Source: Bacillota bacterium (GTDB lineage: Bacteria > Bacillota > Clostridia > Acetivibrionales > DTU013). From it: 64,000 nucleotides of DNA. A program made the position numbers and the translations under genes. The notes under the pieces were generated by a model. The model ran no database searches. It was not told where the DNA came from and was given only the letters and a program-made list of their open reading frames with translations. This document shows, piece by piece, positions 16,970 through 27,100 of the stretch. Position 1 is the first letter of the stretch, and the number at the start of each line of letters is the position of its first letter. Where the stretch lies: contig JAEZRE010000002.1 of the NCBI GenBank assembly GCA_023412915.1, positions 1 to 64,000 of the forward strand, given 5' to 3'.

Positions 16970-19484
16970 ACTGCAGCACAAAGGCCGCCCCCCTGCCGTC
17001 CTCTTTGTTTTCGGCCCAGATCCTGCCCTTCATCTCAGTCATGTAGTTGGCGCAGCTGTGAAGGCCGAAGCCGTGACCGTTTTTCTTTGTCGTAAAGCCA
17101 TATGCAAAAATATTTTCCAGGTTTCCTTCCGCTATGCCCTCGCCGCTGTCACTTATCCTGATAAAAACACCGCCCGTTTTTTTGAATACCTCTACGGTCA
17201 GTACCCTGCCGTCCGGCTCGGTTTTATCCATAGATTCTATGCCGTTCTTTACTATATTGGTGAGGATATGGAAAAGCTTGGTCCTCTGGGCCAACGCTAT
17301 CACGGAGCCGGCATACTTTCTTTCCACATTTACACCGTGCCTCTCCATCGAAGCCTGGTGCATAATCAGTACGTCCTCTATTACAGGTATGACCTCCAGG
17401 CGTTCCAGGCTCGATTTGACGTCGGTATAGCTCTGCTGCGCATTCACTATGCCCTCTATCAGGCCTACCTTGTCCTCCAGCCTGCCTATATGCGTCTGCA
17501 TTTTACCGCGGAATATCTCAAATTCATTTCCGAGGGTCACGTAATACTGCATCAGCAGCTTGCCCTTGGGATCGTCTTTTACGAAGCCTTCCAGGTTATC
17601 GATATTTCTGACCAGAAGAGAATTGGCCATCAGCAGGCTGTTCGCAGCATTGTCGGCCATCAGTGTGTCTATCGACTGTGCGGTGACATTTACACTATTA
17701 AGGATGTTCGCAATATTATGCAGTATACCCGTAGTATCAGCCATACCTTTTCTGTGCGCCTGGTCCATCAGCTTCCTGTAACTTAAGTCAAGCTTGTCGA
17801 ACAGTATTGTTCCGTTAAGAGCCATCGCTATCTGTACCGTCAAATTCCTGTATATCCTGAGATCCGAGTGCGTCGGGTCAATCAGAACAAAGCCCATGAA
17901 GTCGCTGCCGAGATAAAGAAGATGTGCAAGATACATATATGTCCTGTTTTCCCTGAACAGATAAGAGTCGAAATCACAGACCTCGCTCTTTCCTCTGATA
18001 TGTTCGGACTTTACCATTTTACCGCCCCTATATTCAAACTCCAGCCGGTAGTCATCGAACAATCTCCGCTCATCGGCTCTTGAAAACAGGTAGATGAAAC
18101 AATTTCGTACGCCCAGTCTTGGCAGGTTCGAAACCAGTGAAGCCTTGAGGTTGTTCAGGTTGAAATTGGTAACCAGTATCTGCCCGACATCCTTCATAAT
18201 CAGCTTGATGTTATTATATTCCAGGTTTTCCCTGAAATCAGCGTTTACAAGCTTGTTCTGCAGTATCATTTGCATCTGCTGGAAAATATTTTCCGCCCAC
18301 ACAAGCTTACTCACGTCATTTTTTGCAGAAGGCAGGAAATAGGGCAGCAAGGTTTTCCTGAAAACAAGCGCGATATTTTCAAACTCATCATATTCGTTAT
18401 AAAACTCTATCTTTCTCAGATACATTTCGAATTCCATGAGAAACGTATTTGAAGAACCGGTATTGAAGGAGTGTTTGAAGCTTTTCAGCAAACTCAGCGT
18501 TTCCTTGACTCCAAATACGGTATCCTCGGACAGTACCTCGGCAATATCGTCCAGGTCGCTCTCATTTAGCCCGCCGAAATCCGTTTTTGACGGACCGATT
18601 CTTTCCTGATCGGTCAGTTGCGAAAGATGCGGTATGCAACCGCAGGAATTTCTATATATGACCTTGCCCGGTACCTCGATACGCATGGAAAGATCCCCCT
18701 TGGTTATCAGGCGGTGCATGGCTTCACACGCATAATATCCAAGCTCCCTCCAAGGGAAATACACTGTTGTCATACCGGGAGTGTAGTATCTGCTTACCTC
18801 CCCGTCCTCATAGCTGGTAACTGCGATATCCCCGGGGACTTTTATCCCTCTTGCCTTCAAATTGTTTATGACTTCATAAGTCTCCTCATTGTAAAGAGAA
18901 ACGATTGCATCGACACTGGCCTTTCTTTCGTCAAGCAGAATGCCGACCGCTTTCCTGCCGCGTTCCGAAACGTTCAGGCCCTCGAGTTCCTTATCGCTTA
19001 CAATTAGCGCAGGGTCGTATATCCCGAAGCCTTTCATTATCTCAATATAGGCTTCGGTTCTAATATCGGGAATGAACGGCGAAATGAATGCGATATTCCT
19101 GTATTTGTGATGACGAACCAGATGCTCGAGTATTTCCCTAATGTAATCAGTTCCCTTGAAATATACGGCGGGTATCCCATCCTGACACGATCCAAGGCTG
19201 ACCATGGGCATGTCTTTGAAACGCTCCCTGAAATCCTTGTTCCATGCAGCTCTGGCCCATCCCAGGAATATGAGTCCATCCAGCTTGAATTGCCTTATGA
19301 ACTCATGCAGCAATTCTTCCTGTGTTGCATCCGATCCCGGTATGTTTACAAGGAAATGCCCGAAACGAATAAGGTTTATGTCGTGCTTCCGCGCCGACTC
19401 CTCCATACCCTGGGCTATCTTGTTATGATATTCGTCATAGGCATCCTCATCCATGAAGCCTATCGTAAGTCTTTTTTCCATCAT
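16947..19484 (-). CDS. Cytosolic sensor histidine kinase with LacI-type binding domain (paralog B)
   Basis: 845 residues without signal peptide or membrane segment. Residues ~6-290 form a periplasmic-binding-protein/LacI-like domain (DGLIFLGW, VPGDIAVTSYED), but no DNA-binding helix precedes it. It ends in NSCGC (residues 279-283), a motif seen where such domains are fused to signalling outputs. Residues ~300-570 are a helical and GAF-like region. The phospho-acceptor box is GILHNIANILNSV with His589. The ATPase core has an N box around 745, DSGEGI near 779 and GHGFGLHS near 803. Together with a paralog 22 bases upstream and a REC-GGDEF-EAL gene it forms an operon. The ligand is unknown, perhaps a sugar. 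Confidence 0.85.
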   Translation of the reverse strand: MMEKRLTIGFMDEDAYDEYHNKIAQGMEESARKHDINLIRFGHFLVNIPGSDATQEELLHEFIRQFKLDGLIFLGWARAAWNKDFRERFKDMPMVSLGSCQDGIPAVYFKGTDYIREILEHLVRHHKYRNIAFISPFIPDIRTEAYIEIMKGFGIYDPALIVSDKELEGLNVSERGRKAVGILLDERKASVDAIVSLYNEETYEVINNLKARGIKVPGDIAVTSYEDGEVSRYYTPGMTTVYFPWRELGYYACEAMHRLITKGDLSMRIEVPGKVIYRNSCGCIPHLSQLTDQERIGPSKTDFGGLNESDLDDIAEVLSEDTVFGVKETLSLLKSFKHSFNTGSSNTFLMEFEMYLRKIEFYNEYDEFENIALVFRKTLLPYFLPSAKNDVSKLVWAENIFQQMQMILQNKLVNADFRENLEYNNIKLIMKDVGQILVTNFNLNNLKASLVSNLPRLGVRNCFIYLFSRADERRLFDDYRLEFEYRGGKMVKSEHIRGKSEVCDFDSYLFRENRTYMYLAHLLYLGSDFMGFVLIDPTHSDLRIYRNLTVQIAMALNGTILFDKLDLSYRKLMDQAHRKGMADTTGILHNIANILNSVNVTAQSIDTLMADNAANSLLMANSLLVRNIDNLEGFVKDDPKGKLLMQYYVTLGNEFEIFRGKMQTHIGRLEDKVGLIEGIVNAQQSYTDVKSSLERLEVIPVIEDVLIMHQASMERHGVNVERKYAGSVIALAQRTKLFHILTNIVKNGIESMDKTEPDGRVLTVEVFKKTGGVFIRISDSGEGIAEGNLENIFAYGFTTKKNGHGFGLHSCANYMTEMKGRIWAENKEDGRGAAFVLQFTAPPET

Positions 19485-19506
19485 TAGAGCCCCGGTTGTC
19501 CCTTAT

Positions 19507-22062
19507 TCACATAAACCTTAGAATAAAGGACGCCCCCTTCCCCTCGCCATCGCTTTCCACCCTGATTGAACCTCCCATATCAGCCATATAGCAGGAACAG
19601 CTGTATAAGCCATAACCGTAATTCCCATGTTTTGTCGTAAATCCGTAATCGAATATCCTGTTTCTGATGCCGTGCGGTATTCCAGCCCCGTTATCCCTTA
19701 TCCTCAGATATTTGCCGGTCCTGTTCTCGTAAAGCGATATCGAGAGTATCCTTTCCTCCGGACCTGTTCCGCTCATTGCATCCCTTGCGTTTGAAATGAT
19801 GTTGAATATGACATAGAAAAGCTTGGCGCGGTGTATTTGAGCCTTGAAACTATTCCGGTAGTCCCTCTCCACGCTGATCCCCGCTTTTTCAAAGGTATCC
19901 TGGTTCAGTTTGAGAGCGTCTTCGAGTATGGGTACGAGGGGATGCTCCTCGAGATCGGTGTCGGCCCCGGCGTAGCTCTGTTGCGCGGATATCGCTTCAT
20001 TTATTTCGCCGATCTTCCCCTTGATTCTGTCAAGGTTGTACCTCAGCTGTTTTTCCATCCTTTCGGCGGAAGCTCCCAGCCTAATATAAAAATTCATCAG
20101 CTTTTTACCTTTCGGATCATTGCAGATGAATTCGTTCAGTTTTTGCATGTTTTCATCGAGCAGCCTACCCGCCATGATGATATCATCTATTACAGGCGAT
20201 CCGATGCTTTCTTCCAGCATATGCACCGAAACATTCACACTGTTTAAAATATTGCCGATATTATGCAGTATATCCGCCGCTATATCCGCCATTCCCTCCC
20301 TGTGCGCCTGCTCCAGAAGCTTCTTGTATGCAAGGTTCAGCCTGTTGAGCAGTACGATCCCCCAAAGCGCAGTGCTGATATGGATCGATAACTGCTGGTA
20401 CACCGCCTCGTCCAAATAACCCATCCCGAATAGCGCGAAACCCATTATCTCGTCGGTGACGTGTAAAAGGTATGCCATGGTTATACCTTCATGTTCCTGC
20501 GCCATGATCATTGACAGCTGTTCCTTCAGAGACCCTGAAACACCTGTTACGTCTTCCTTTTCCCCGTCACGGTAGTTGAAGACAAGCACGCTGTCGTCAA
20601 AAAGATTTTCCTCCACATCCGACCCGGTTAAAATGGAATTGGAAATGAATATGCAGCAATTCCTGATGTTCAGCATGGGAAGACCCTTTTCGAGCGAATG
20701 TACAAGATTTTGAAGGCTGAAATCGGTGAGCAGCGTCCGGTTAACCAACTGAAGATTCTGGTCGATCATCCTGGCTTCAAGAACCTTGTTGCTATAAAGG
20801 CCTGCGGCTTTATCATTCAGCAGTATCTGCGACTTGATGCAAAGATCTCCCGCCCTGAGCAGCATTTCAGGATCGTTGGCAAGATATGGCGCCAAATGTC
20901 TCTTCAAGGCGGCTACAAGTTCTTCGAGATAAAAGTCTTTTTCCACTCGTGACAGCTGTCTTTCCAGTTCACGTATAAAAATCAGGTTCCGTTGCTCCAG
21001 ACATGCCGGTATGAAAGCCTCCACGAGCCTGCCGGAGTTTATCCCGAGGCTTTTGTACCGTTCATCCAGGGAACCTGCAACGGCTTCTATCTCTTCCCGG
21101 GTCATATCCGAAAGGCTATGCCGGGCCGCCTTCGTTTCACCGATAACGGCAGAGGCTATGTGGCTGGGGAGGCAGCCGCAGGACTCCCTGAATATTAGCC
21201 TGCCTGCAAAATTAAGCGATACGGACATGGGCATATGGCCTTCCTTGAGGAGCTTGACCATATTTGTGCAGCCGTAATATCCAAATTCCCGCCACGGAAA
21301 ATAGACCGTCGAATGACCCGGTGCCAGGTAACGTCCGGAAGGTCCATCCTCATAACTCGTTACGGCTATGTCGCCCGGCACTCTTATTCCCCTAAATTTC
21401 AGAACATTCAGCAAATAATCGGTCTGTATTATGTTAAGCGACATTATAGCCTGAATATCGAGCTTCCGTTCATCTAACAGTATCTCCACGGCCCTCCGGT
21501 TTCTTTCACCATAATCCAGCCCGGCCAGGTCCTTTTCACTTACATAAAGCCAGGGGTCATACAGTCCGTGTTCCTTCATGACGTTAATCCAGGCGTCGGT
21601 CCTGTTATCCGGCCTAAAGTGCTCTATATACGCTATCCTTGACAGATGGTGATCTTCTATCAGGTGGGCCGTCATCCTTGCTATGTATTCGTCCCCGGTA
21701 AATATGACGCTGGGAATATCGGGATACGTGGTGCCAAGGCTGAGAAGCGGTATAGAATTGAAGCGGTTCATAAAATCATCATGATTATACATTGCTCCGG
21801 CTTTTGTCCAGCCGAGGAACATGAGGCCGTCCAGTTCGTATTGCTGTATGTGATCCAGCACCATATCGATCTGGTGTGAAAATTTATATGCTATATGAGA
21901 GGAATAGTAGCTGAACCTTATAATGTCGACGTCGGATTCCTTGGCTGCTTCCGCAATTCCGGCCATTATCTGGTTGTGAAATTCATTGTCCTGATTATCA
22001 TCAAGGAAGCCTAAAGTATACCTGTCTTTTTTGACCGGGCTAGTTTTTAAATAATACTCCAT
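19507..22062 (-). CDS. Cytosolic sensor histidine kinase with LacI-type binding domain (paralog A)
   Basis: 851 residues from the ATG at 22062, chosen because CCGGAG stands seven bases before it; an ATG at 22077 overlaps the preceding gene more. It has the same layout as its neighbour: LacI-type domain to about residue 290, ESCGC motif, helical/GAF-like middle, DILHNIGNILNSV with the phospho-accepting His near residue 600, and an ATPase with RDNGAGIP and GNYGYGLYS. No membrane segment or DNA-binding domain is present. The two kinases are diverged tandem duplicates, which suggests either different ligands or heterodimer formation. The cognate regulator is probably the gene just upstream, whose stop lies one base before this start. 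Confidence 0.85.
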   Translation of the reverse strand: MEYYLKTSPVKKDRYTLGFLDDNQDNEFHNQIMAGIAEAAKESDVDIIRFSYYSSHIAYKFSHQIDMVLDHIQQYELDGLMFLGWTKAGAMYNHDDFMNRFNSIPLLSLGTTYPDIPSVIFTGDEYIARMTAHLIEDHHLSRIAYIEHFRPDNRTDAWINVMKEHGLYDPWLYVSEKDLAGLDYGERNRRAVEILLDERKLDIQAIMSLNIIQTDYLLNVLKFRGIRVPGDIAVTSYEDGPSGRYLAPGHSTVYFPWREFGYYGCTNMVKLLKEGHMPMSVSLNFAGRLIFRESCGCLPSHIASAVIGETKAARHSLSDMTREEIEAVAGSLDERYKSLGINSGRLVEAFIPACLEQRNLIFIRELERQLSRVEKDFYLEELVAALKRHLAPYLANDPEMLLRAGDLCIKSQILLNDKAAGLYSNKVLEARMIDQNLQLVNRTLLTDFSLQNLVHSLEKGLPMLNIRNCCIFISNSILTGSDVEENLFDDSVLVFNYRDGEKEDVTGVSGSLKEQLSMIMAQEHEGITMAYLLHVTDEIMGFALFGMGYLDEAVYQQLSIHISTALWGIVLLNRLNLAYKKLLEQAHREGMADIAADILHNIGNILNSVNVSVHMLEESIGSPVIDDIIMAGRLLDENMQKLNEFICNDPKGKKLMNFYIRLGASAERMEKQLRYNLDRIKGKIGEINEAISAQQSYAGADTDLEEHPLVPILEDALKLNQDTFEKAGISVERDYRNSFKAQIHRAKLFYVIFNIISNARDAMSGTGPEERILSISLYENRTGKYLRIRDNGAGIPHGIRNRIFDYGFTTKHGNYGYGLYSCSCYMADMGGSIRVESDGEGKGASFILRFM

Positions 22063-22063
22063 A

Positions 22064-24022
22064 TCATTCTCCGGCATTCAGGTCTTCAACAAACTTTTCA
22101 TATGGTTTCGGGATATTATAACGGTAACCCTGCAGGATGCAGTCCTGTCCTTCAAGCAGTTCCTTCTGTTCGAGTGTTTCGATTCCGCTGATTATTACCC
22201 TTAAGTCCAACGTCCTGATGATATCCATCAAAGCCATAAGGAACCTGAGATTTCTTTCGTCGTTCGCGATGTTTTTCACATACGCCTTGTCAAGCTTGAT
22301 TATCGTATCCCTGGGTACCTTCTGCAGGAATACGAATGCCGGATAATCGCTCTCGAACCCGTTGAGTGCAAATTGGACGCCTATCTCGTTCAGTTCGCCG
22401 ATTATCGACAATGCCACAGGAGTCGCCTGGAACGAGAATTTATCGTCCAGATTCAGTTTGAGCCTTGAAGGCTCCAAACCGCTGTCCTTCAATGCGTTTT
22501 TAACAATGTTTACGAAGCCTGGGTAGTAAAATTCCTTGGCTGTGCAGTTCACGAGTATGAATAGCTCCTTGTGCCCCGCATCGTGAAGCTTTTTCATGTA
22601 GCCTGCCGCCAAACGGAGTATATGAGCCCCCAACGAAATGATCAGGTCGGATTTTTCCGCGATGTGGATGAACCGGTCCGGTCCGAGCTCGCCCGACTCC
22701 GGATGGAACCAGCGTGCCAGAGCCTGTACTCCGATGGTTTCCTCCTTCGTATTCACCATCCTCTGGAAGAATATATCTATCTGTTTTTTCTGTACTGCCT
22801 TTCTCAAGTCCTTTTCAAGCTTAAGCTCGTTCAGGTACGATACCGTTCCGGACTGGTCATAAAACCGGTAGACACCGTTTACCTTCTTTGCCTCGTAGAG
22901 CGCAATATCCGCAAACTTCAGCAAAGTCTCGGACGGCAGACTGTCCTGCTGGCAAATGCTTATTCCTATGCAGCAGGAAGTGTCTATTTCATTTCCGGAT
23001 AAGATGAATGGCACCTTTATAGCATCGATCAGCTTTTGGGCAATCCTTTCAATTTCTTCCCTGTCGCTTTCCGCGACGATAGCCGTGAACTCATCCCCGC
23101 CAAGCCTGAATATGGCCCTGACCAGGCCGTTTTCACTGATATAATCGGGGATTTCCATCGCATGTCCCGCAAGTTCTTTTCTGATCCTTCCGGCTACCTC
23201 TGTCAGAAGTTTGTCTCCTGTATCATGTCCGAAAACATCATTCACATTTTTGAAATCATCGAGATCGAGATAAAAAAGAGCAAACTTATCCTTTCGACCG
23301 GCTCCCTCCGCTGTGATGTCGGAAAGCAAGGAATAAAAGGACCTTCTGTTCAGCAATTCGGTAAGCGAATCGTAATGCGCGCTGTAGGCGAGCTGTTTTT
23401 CCTTTTCCTTGCGCAGCGCGATTTCTCCCTTGAGTTTGCCGATAAGCCCGGTCAATTCATTGGTACGGATCTCGACCTGTTTCTCAAGGTTTCCGATATG
23501 TTCGTTAATCTGCCGTTTGAGGCTCCACTTTGTTGTCATCGCAAGCGCTATCTGTTTAAGCGAGACACTGTCGAAGGGCTTTTTTATAAAAAGGAGGTTG
23601 TCATTCTGTCCAAGCTTGAGAACTATCTGATCCCATGAATAATCCGAATAAGCCGTACATATGACCACGCCGACATCCGGGTCGAGCTTCCAGATCCGTT
23701 CCACGGTTTCTATACCGTCGATCCCGGGCGGCATTCTAACGTCCATAAATACAAGAGAGTAGGGATCGCCCTCTTCTCTGGCCGCCATTACCATTCTGAC
23801 GGCTTCCTCGCCCTGGTAGGCGTCATCGATCCTGTACCCTATATCTATGAGCTTATCGTTCAAGGCTTGATTATTGCTTTCGCCGAAAAGCTCCTCCTTG
23901 AGGCGCCTGGTTTCACGATAATCATCCATATTTTCAGCGGAAGAATCGAGGATATACTTTATATCCTCGTGAATATCTCTGTTATCGTCTGCAATCAGAA
24001 TCCTGCCAAGCTTGTTATACAT
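22064..24022 (-). CDS. Response regulator with GGDEF and degenerate EAL domains
   Basis: 652 residues from the ATG at 24022 (GTGGGG ribosome site; GTG at 24034 is an alternative). The receiver domain has acidic DD near residue 12 and phospho-acceptor Asp94 in LVFMDVRMP, with an extra ~25-residue charged insertion after helix 1. A coiled-coil linker leads to a GGDEF domain with intact GGDEF (residues ~308-312), so it should make c-di-GMP. The EAL domain is degraded: QAL for EAL, NLDDKF for the ExTE segment and NGFESDYP for DDFGTGYS. Phosphodiesterase activity is therefore unlikely, and it may only bind c-di-GMP or partners. It is first in an operon with two soluble kinases. Confidence 0.88.
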   Translation of the reverse strand: MYNKLGRILIADDNRDIHEDIKYILDSSAENMDDYRETRRLKEELFGESNNQALNDKLIDIGYRIDDAYQGEEAVRMVMAAREEGDPYSLVFMDVRMPPGIDGIETVERIWKLDPDVGVVICTAYSDYSWDQIVLKLGQNDNLLFIKKPFDSVSLKQIALAMTTKWSLKRQINEHIGNLEKQVEIRTNELTGLIGKLKGEIALRKEKEKQLAYSAHYDSLTELLNRRSFYSLLSDITAEGAGRKDKFALFYLDLDDFKNVNDVFGHDTGDKLLTEVAGRIRKELAGHAMEIPDYISENGLVRAIFRLGGDEFTAIVAESDREEIERIAQKLIDAIKVPFILSGNEIDTSCCIGISICQQDSLPSETLLKFADIALYEAKKVNGVYRFYDQSGTVSYLNELKLEKDLRKAVQKKQIDIFFQRMVNTKEETIGVQALARWFHPESGELGPDRFIHIAEKSDLIISLGAHILRLAAGYMKKLHDAGHKELFILVNCTAKEFYYPGFVNIVKNALKDSGLEPSRLKLNLDDKFSFQATPVALSIIGELNEIGVQFALNGFESDYPAFVFLQKVPRDTIIKLDKAYVKNIANDERNLRFLMALMDIIRTLDLRVIISGIETLEQKELLEGQDCILQGYRYNIPKPYEKFVEDLNAGE

Positions 24023-24066
24023 ATTCAACCCCACTTGTCCGCAGAGTAATATCAGGTTCCGTCTAC

Positions 24067-24095
24067 ATTATAACCTTTTTTTCACACTATTTCAA
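24067..24095 (-). promoter_or_regulatory. Sigma-A promoter for the kinase/GGDEF operon
   Basis: On the minus strand TTGAAA (24090-24095) and a perfect TATAAT (24067-24072) are separated by exactly 17 bases. Transcription would start near 24060, about 38 bases before the ATG at 24022. Confidence 0.8.
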
Positions 24096-24187
24096 TTTCA
24101 TCCGACACACTAGCAGCTGCCGTAGTATTAGAAACAACGCAAATAGCAAATAATAAATACGATTTTTATATAAAGGAGTGTAATTAC

Positions 24188-27100
24188 ATGAAAATGTCTT
24201 CGATGGACGGAAACCAGGCTGCTGCGCATGCGTCGTACGCATTCACGGAAGTCGCGGCTATCTTTCCCATAACACCTTCGTCGACGATGGCCGAGTCCGT
24301 TGACGAGTGGTCCTCCCATGGCAAAAAAAATATTTTCGGGCAGCCCGTCAAGGTAGTCGAAATGCAGTCAGAAGCAGGCGCGGCCGGCGCAATGCATGGA
24401 TCGCTGCAGGCCGGCGCACTGACTACCACATATACGGCTTCGCAGGGGCTGCTGCTTATGATCCCCAACCTGTATAAAATGGCGGGCGAACTGCTGCCGG
24501 GCGTGCTGCATGTTTCGGCCCGTGCAATCGCGGCCCATGCGCTGTCCATATTCGGTGACCACCAGGACGTCATGGCCTGCCGGCAAACAGGCGCCGCCCT
24601 TCTCTGTTCAGCGAACGTGCAGGAGGTTATGGATCTGGGCTGCGTCGCACATCTGTCGGCTATCAAGTCGAGGATCCCTTTCATACACTTTTTCGATGGT
24701 TTCAGGACCTCCCACGAGATACAGAAAATAAGCGCTATTGAATATGACGAGCTCGCCGGCATAGTGGACATGAATGCAGTCAGGGAATTCAGGAACAGGG
24801 CGCTTAATCCGGAGCACCCCGTAGCCAGGGGCACTGCGCAGAACCCCGATATCTACTTTCAGGGACGCGAATCGTCAAATCCGTTTTATGATGCCGTTCC
24901 ATCCATTGTCGAGGGTTGCATGAAGGATATGGAACGAATAACCGGACGAAGCTATAGACTGTTTGACTATTACGGTGCGTCCGACGCCGAATTTGTCATC
25001 ATTGCCATGGGCTCGGTCTGTGATACGGTCAATGAAGCAGTCGATTATCTCAACGCCAAGGGCTTGAAGACGGGCTCCCTTCGAGTCCGGCTGTACAGGC
25101 CGTTCTCGGAAAAGCATCTGCTGGACGCGATACCCAAGACAGCAAGGAAGCTCGCTGTCCTGGACCGGACAAAGGAACCGGGCGCGCCCGGCGAGCCTCT
25201 ATATCTGGACGTATGCAAGGCATTCTATTCCGTCAGCGGGCAGAAACCCCTGATCATCGGCGGCAGATACGGGCTGGGCTCAAAAGATACAAGACCTTCT
25301 CAGATCATATCGGTATTTGAAAATCTTAAAGCGGACAGTCCAAAGGATCATTTCACGATAGGTATCGTTGACGATATAACCAATACTTCGCTGCCCGAAG
25401 GCGAGATAATCGAAACCACGCCGCCGGGGACAATCAGCTGCAAATTCTGGGGGCTCGGCTCGGACGGCACGGTTGGCGCCAACAAATCGGCCATTAAAAT
25501 AATAGGCGACAATACAAACCTTTATGTACAGGCATATTTCTCCTACGACAGCAAGAAATCCGGCGGCACTACGGTCTCACACCTGAGATTCGGCCCCAAG
25601 CCCATCAGCAGCCCGTATCTTGTTTACAACGCCGATTATATAGCCTGCCACAACAAGTCTTTCATTTTTAATTATGAAATACTCAAAGGGCTGAAAAACA
25701 AGGGAGTGTTCGTGTTGAACTGTCCCTGGGACATGAGCGACCTCGAGCTGAACCTGCCCGCATCCCTGAAGAGATATATCGCAAAGAATGCGATCGAATT
25801 CTATACCATAGACGCGATTAAAATCGCCAGTGAGATCGGACTCGGGAACAGGATAAACATGATAATGCAGACGGTATTTTTCAAGCTTGCGAACATTATA
25901 CCCGTCGACGATGCTATAAAATACCTGAAGGCGTCCATTGAGAAAGCTTACGGCAAAAAAGGCAGCAATATAGTCGAAATGAATTACAAAGCGGTAGATC
26001 ATTCCATCGAAGCGCTCCGCCGGGTGGAAGTGCCCGACGCCTGGGCATCTGCGCCGGATGTGGCCAGAGAACCCGAGACCGTGCCCGATTTCGTTCACAG
26101 GATACAAAGGCCGATGGCGCGGCATGAAGGCGACGAGCTCCCCGTCAGCGCCTTCAAGGGCATAGAGGACGGCACTCATCCGCTTGGCACCACGGCCTTT
26201 GAAAAACGCGGCATCGCCGTGATGCTCCCCGAATGGCAGCCCGAGAACTGTATTCAGTGCGGCAGGTGTTCCTATGTTTGCCCGCATGCCACCATAAGGC
26301 CGTTCCTGCTGGATGACAGCGAAGCGGGCAGAGCACCGGCGGATTATGTCACGCTTAAGGCTGCAGGGAAAGGCTTTGAAAAGTACCGTTTCCGCATCCA
26401 GGTCGACTCGCTGGATTGCACTGGCTGCGGCAATTGTGCCGACGTCTGTCCGACGGCGGTAAAGGCGCTCGTCATGAAGCCCGCGGAGGAACAGACCGAT
26501 GCGCAGAACCTGCACTGGCTATTCTCGACGACACTCACCTACAAGGACAATCTGATGGACAGGAAGACTCTCAAAGGCAGCCAGTTCGCTCAGCCGCTGC
26601 TCGAGTTCAACGGAGCCTGCCCGGGCTGCGGGGAGACGCCCTACGTCAAGCTCATCACTCAGCTATTCGGAGAGCGGATGATGATCGCCAACGCTACAGG
26701 CTGTTCATCCATTTGGAGCGCAAGCTCGCCCTCGATAGCGTATACGACCAACCATGAAGGCAAGGGTCCGGCCTGGGCGAACTCGCTATTTGAAGATAAC
26801 GCGGAATTCGGCTACGGTATGTATCTAGGAGTGCGTCAGATAAGGGAAAAGCTCGCCGACCTGATGCAGCAGAGCCTGTCGCAAGGGCTTTCACCCGAGA
26901 TCGAAAACGCTTTCAGGCGCTGGCTTGAAACCTGGGATGACGGCGAAGCCTCCAAAGCTGCTTCCGCCGAGGTTGTCAGGGTATTGACGAATAATACGGC
27001 TGGGAACAAGCTATTGGCAGAGATACTCGAAAAGAAGGATTACCTGTCCAAAAAATCATTCTGGATATTCGGCGGCGATGGCTGGGCCTATGATATTGGC

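Noticed and set aside
25577..26515. 312-codon minus-strand open frame
   Set aside because: It is antisense to the iron-sulfur and adjoining parts of nifJ, and its translation shows no family features.
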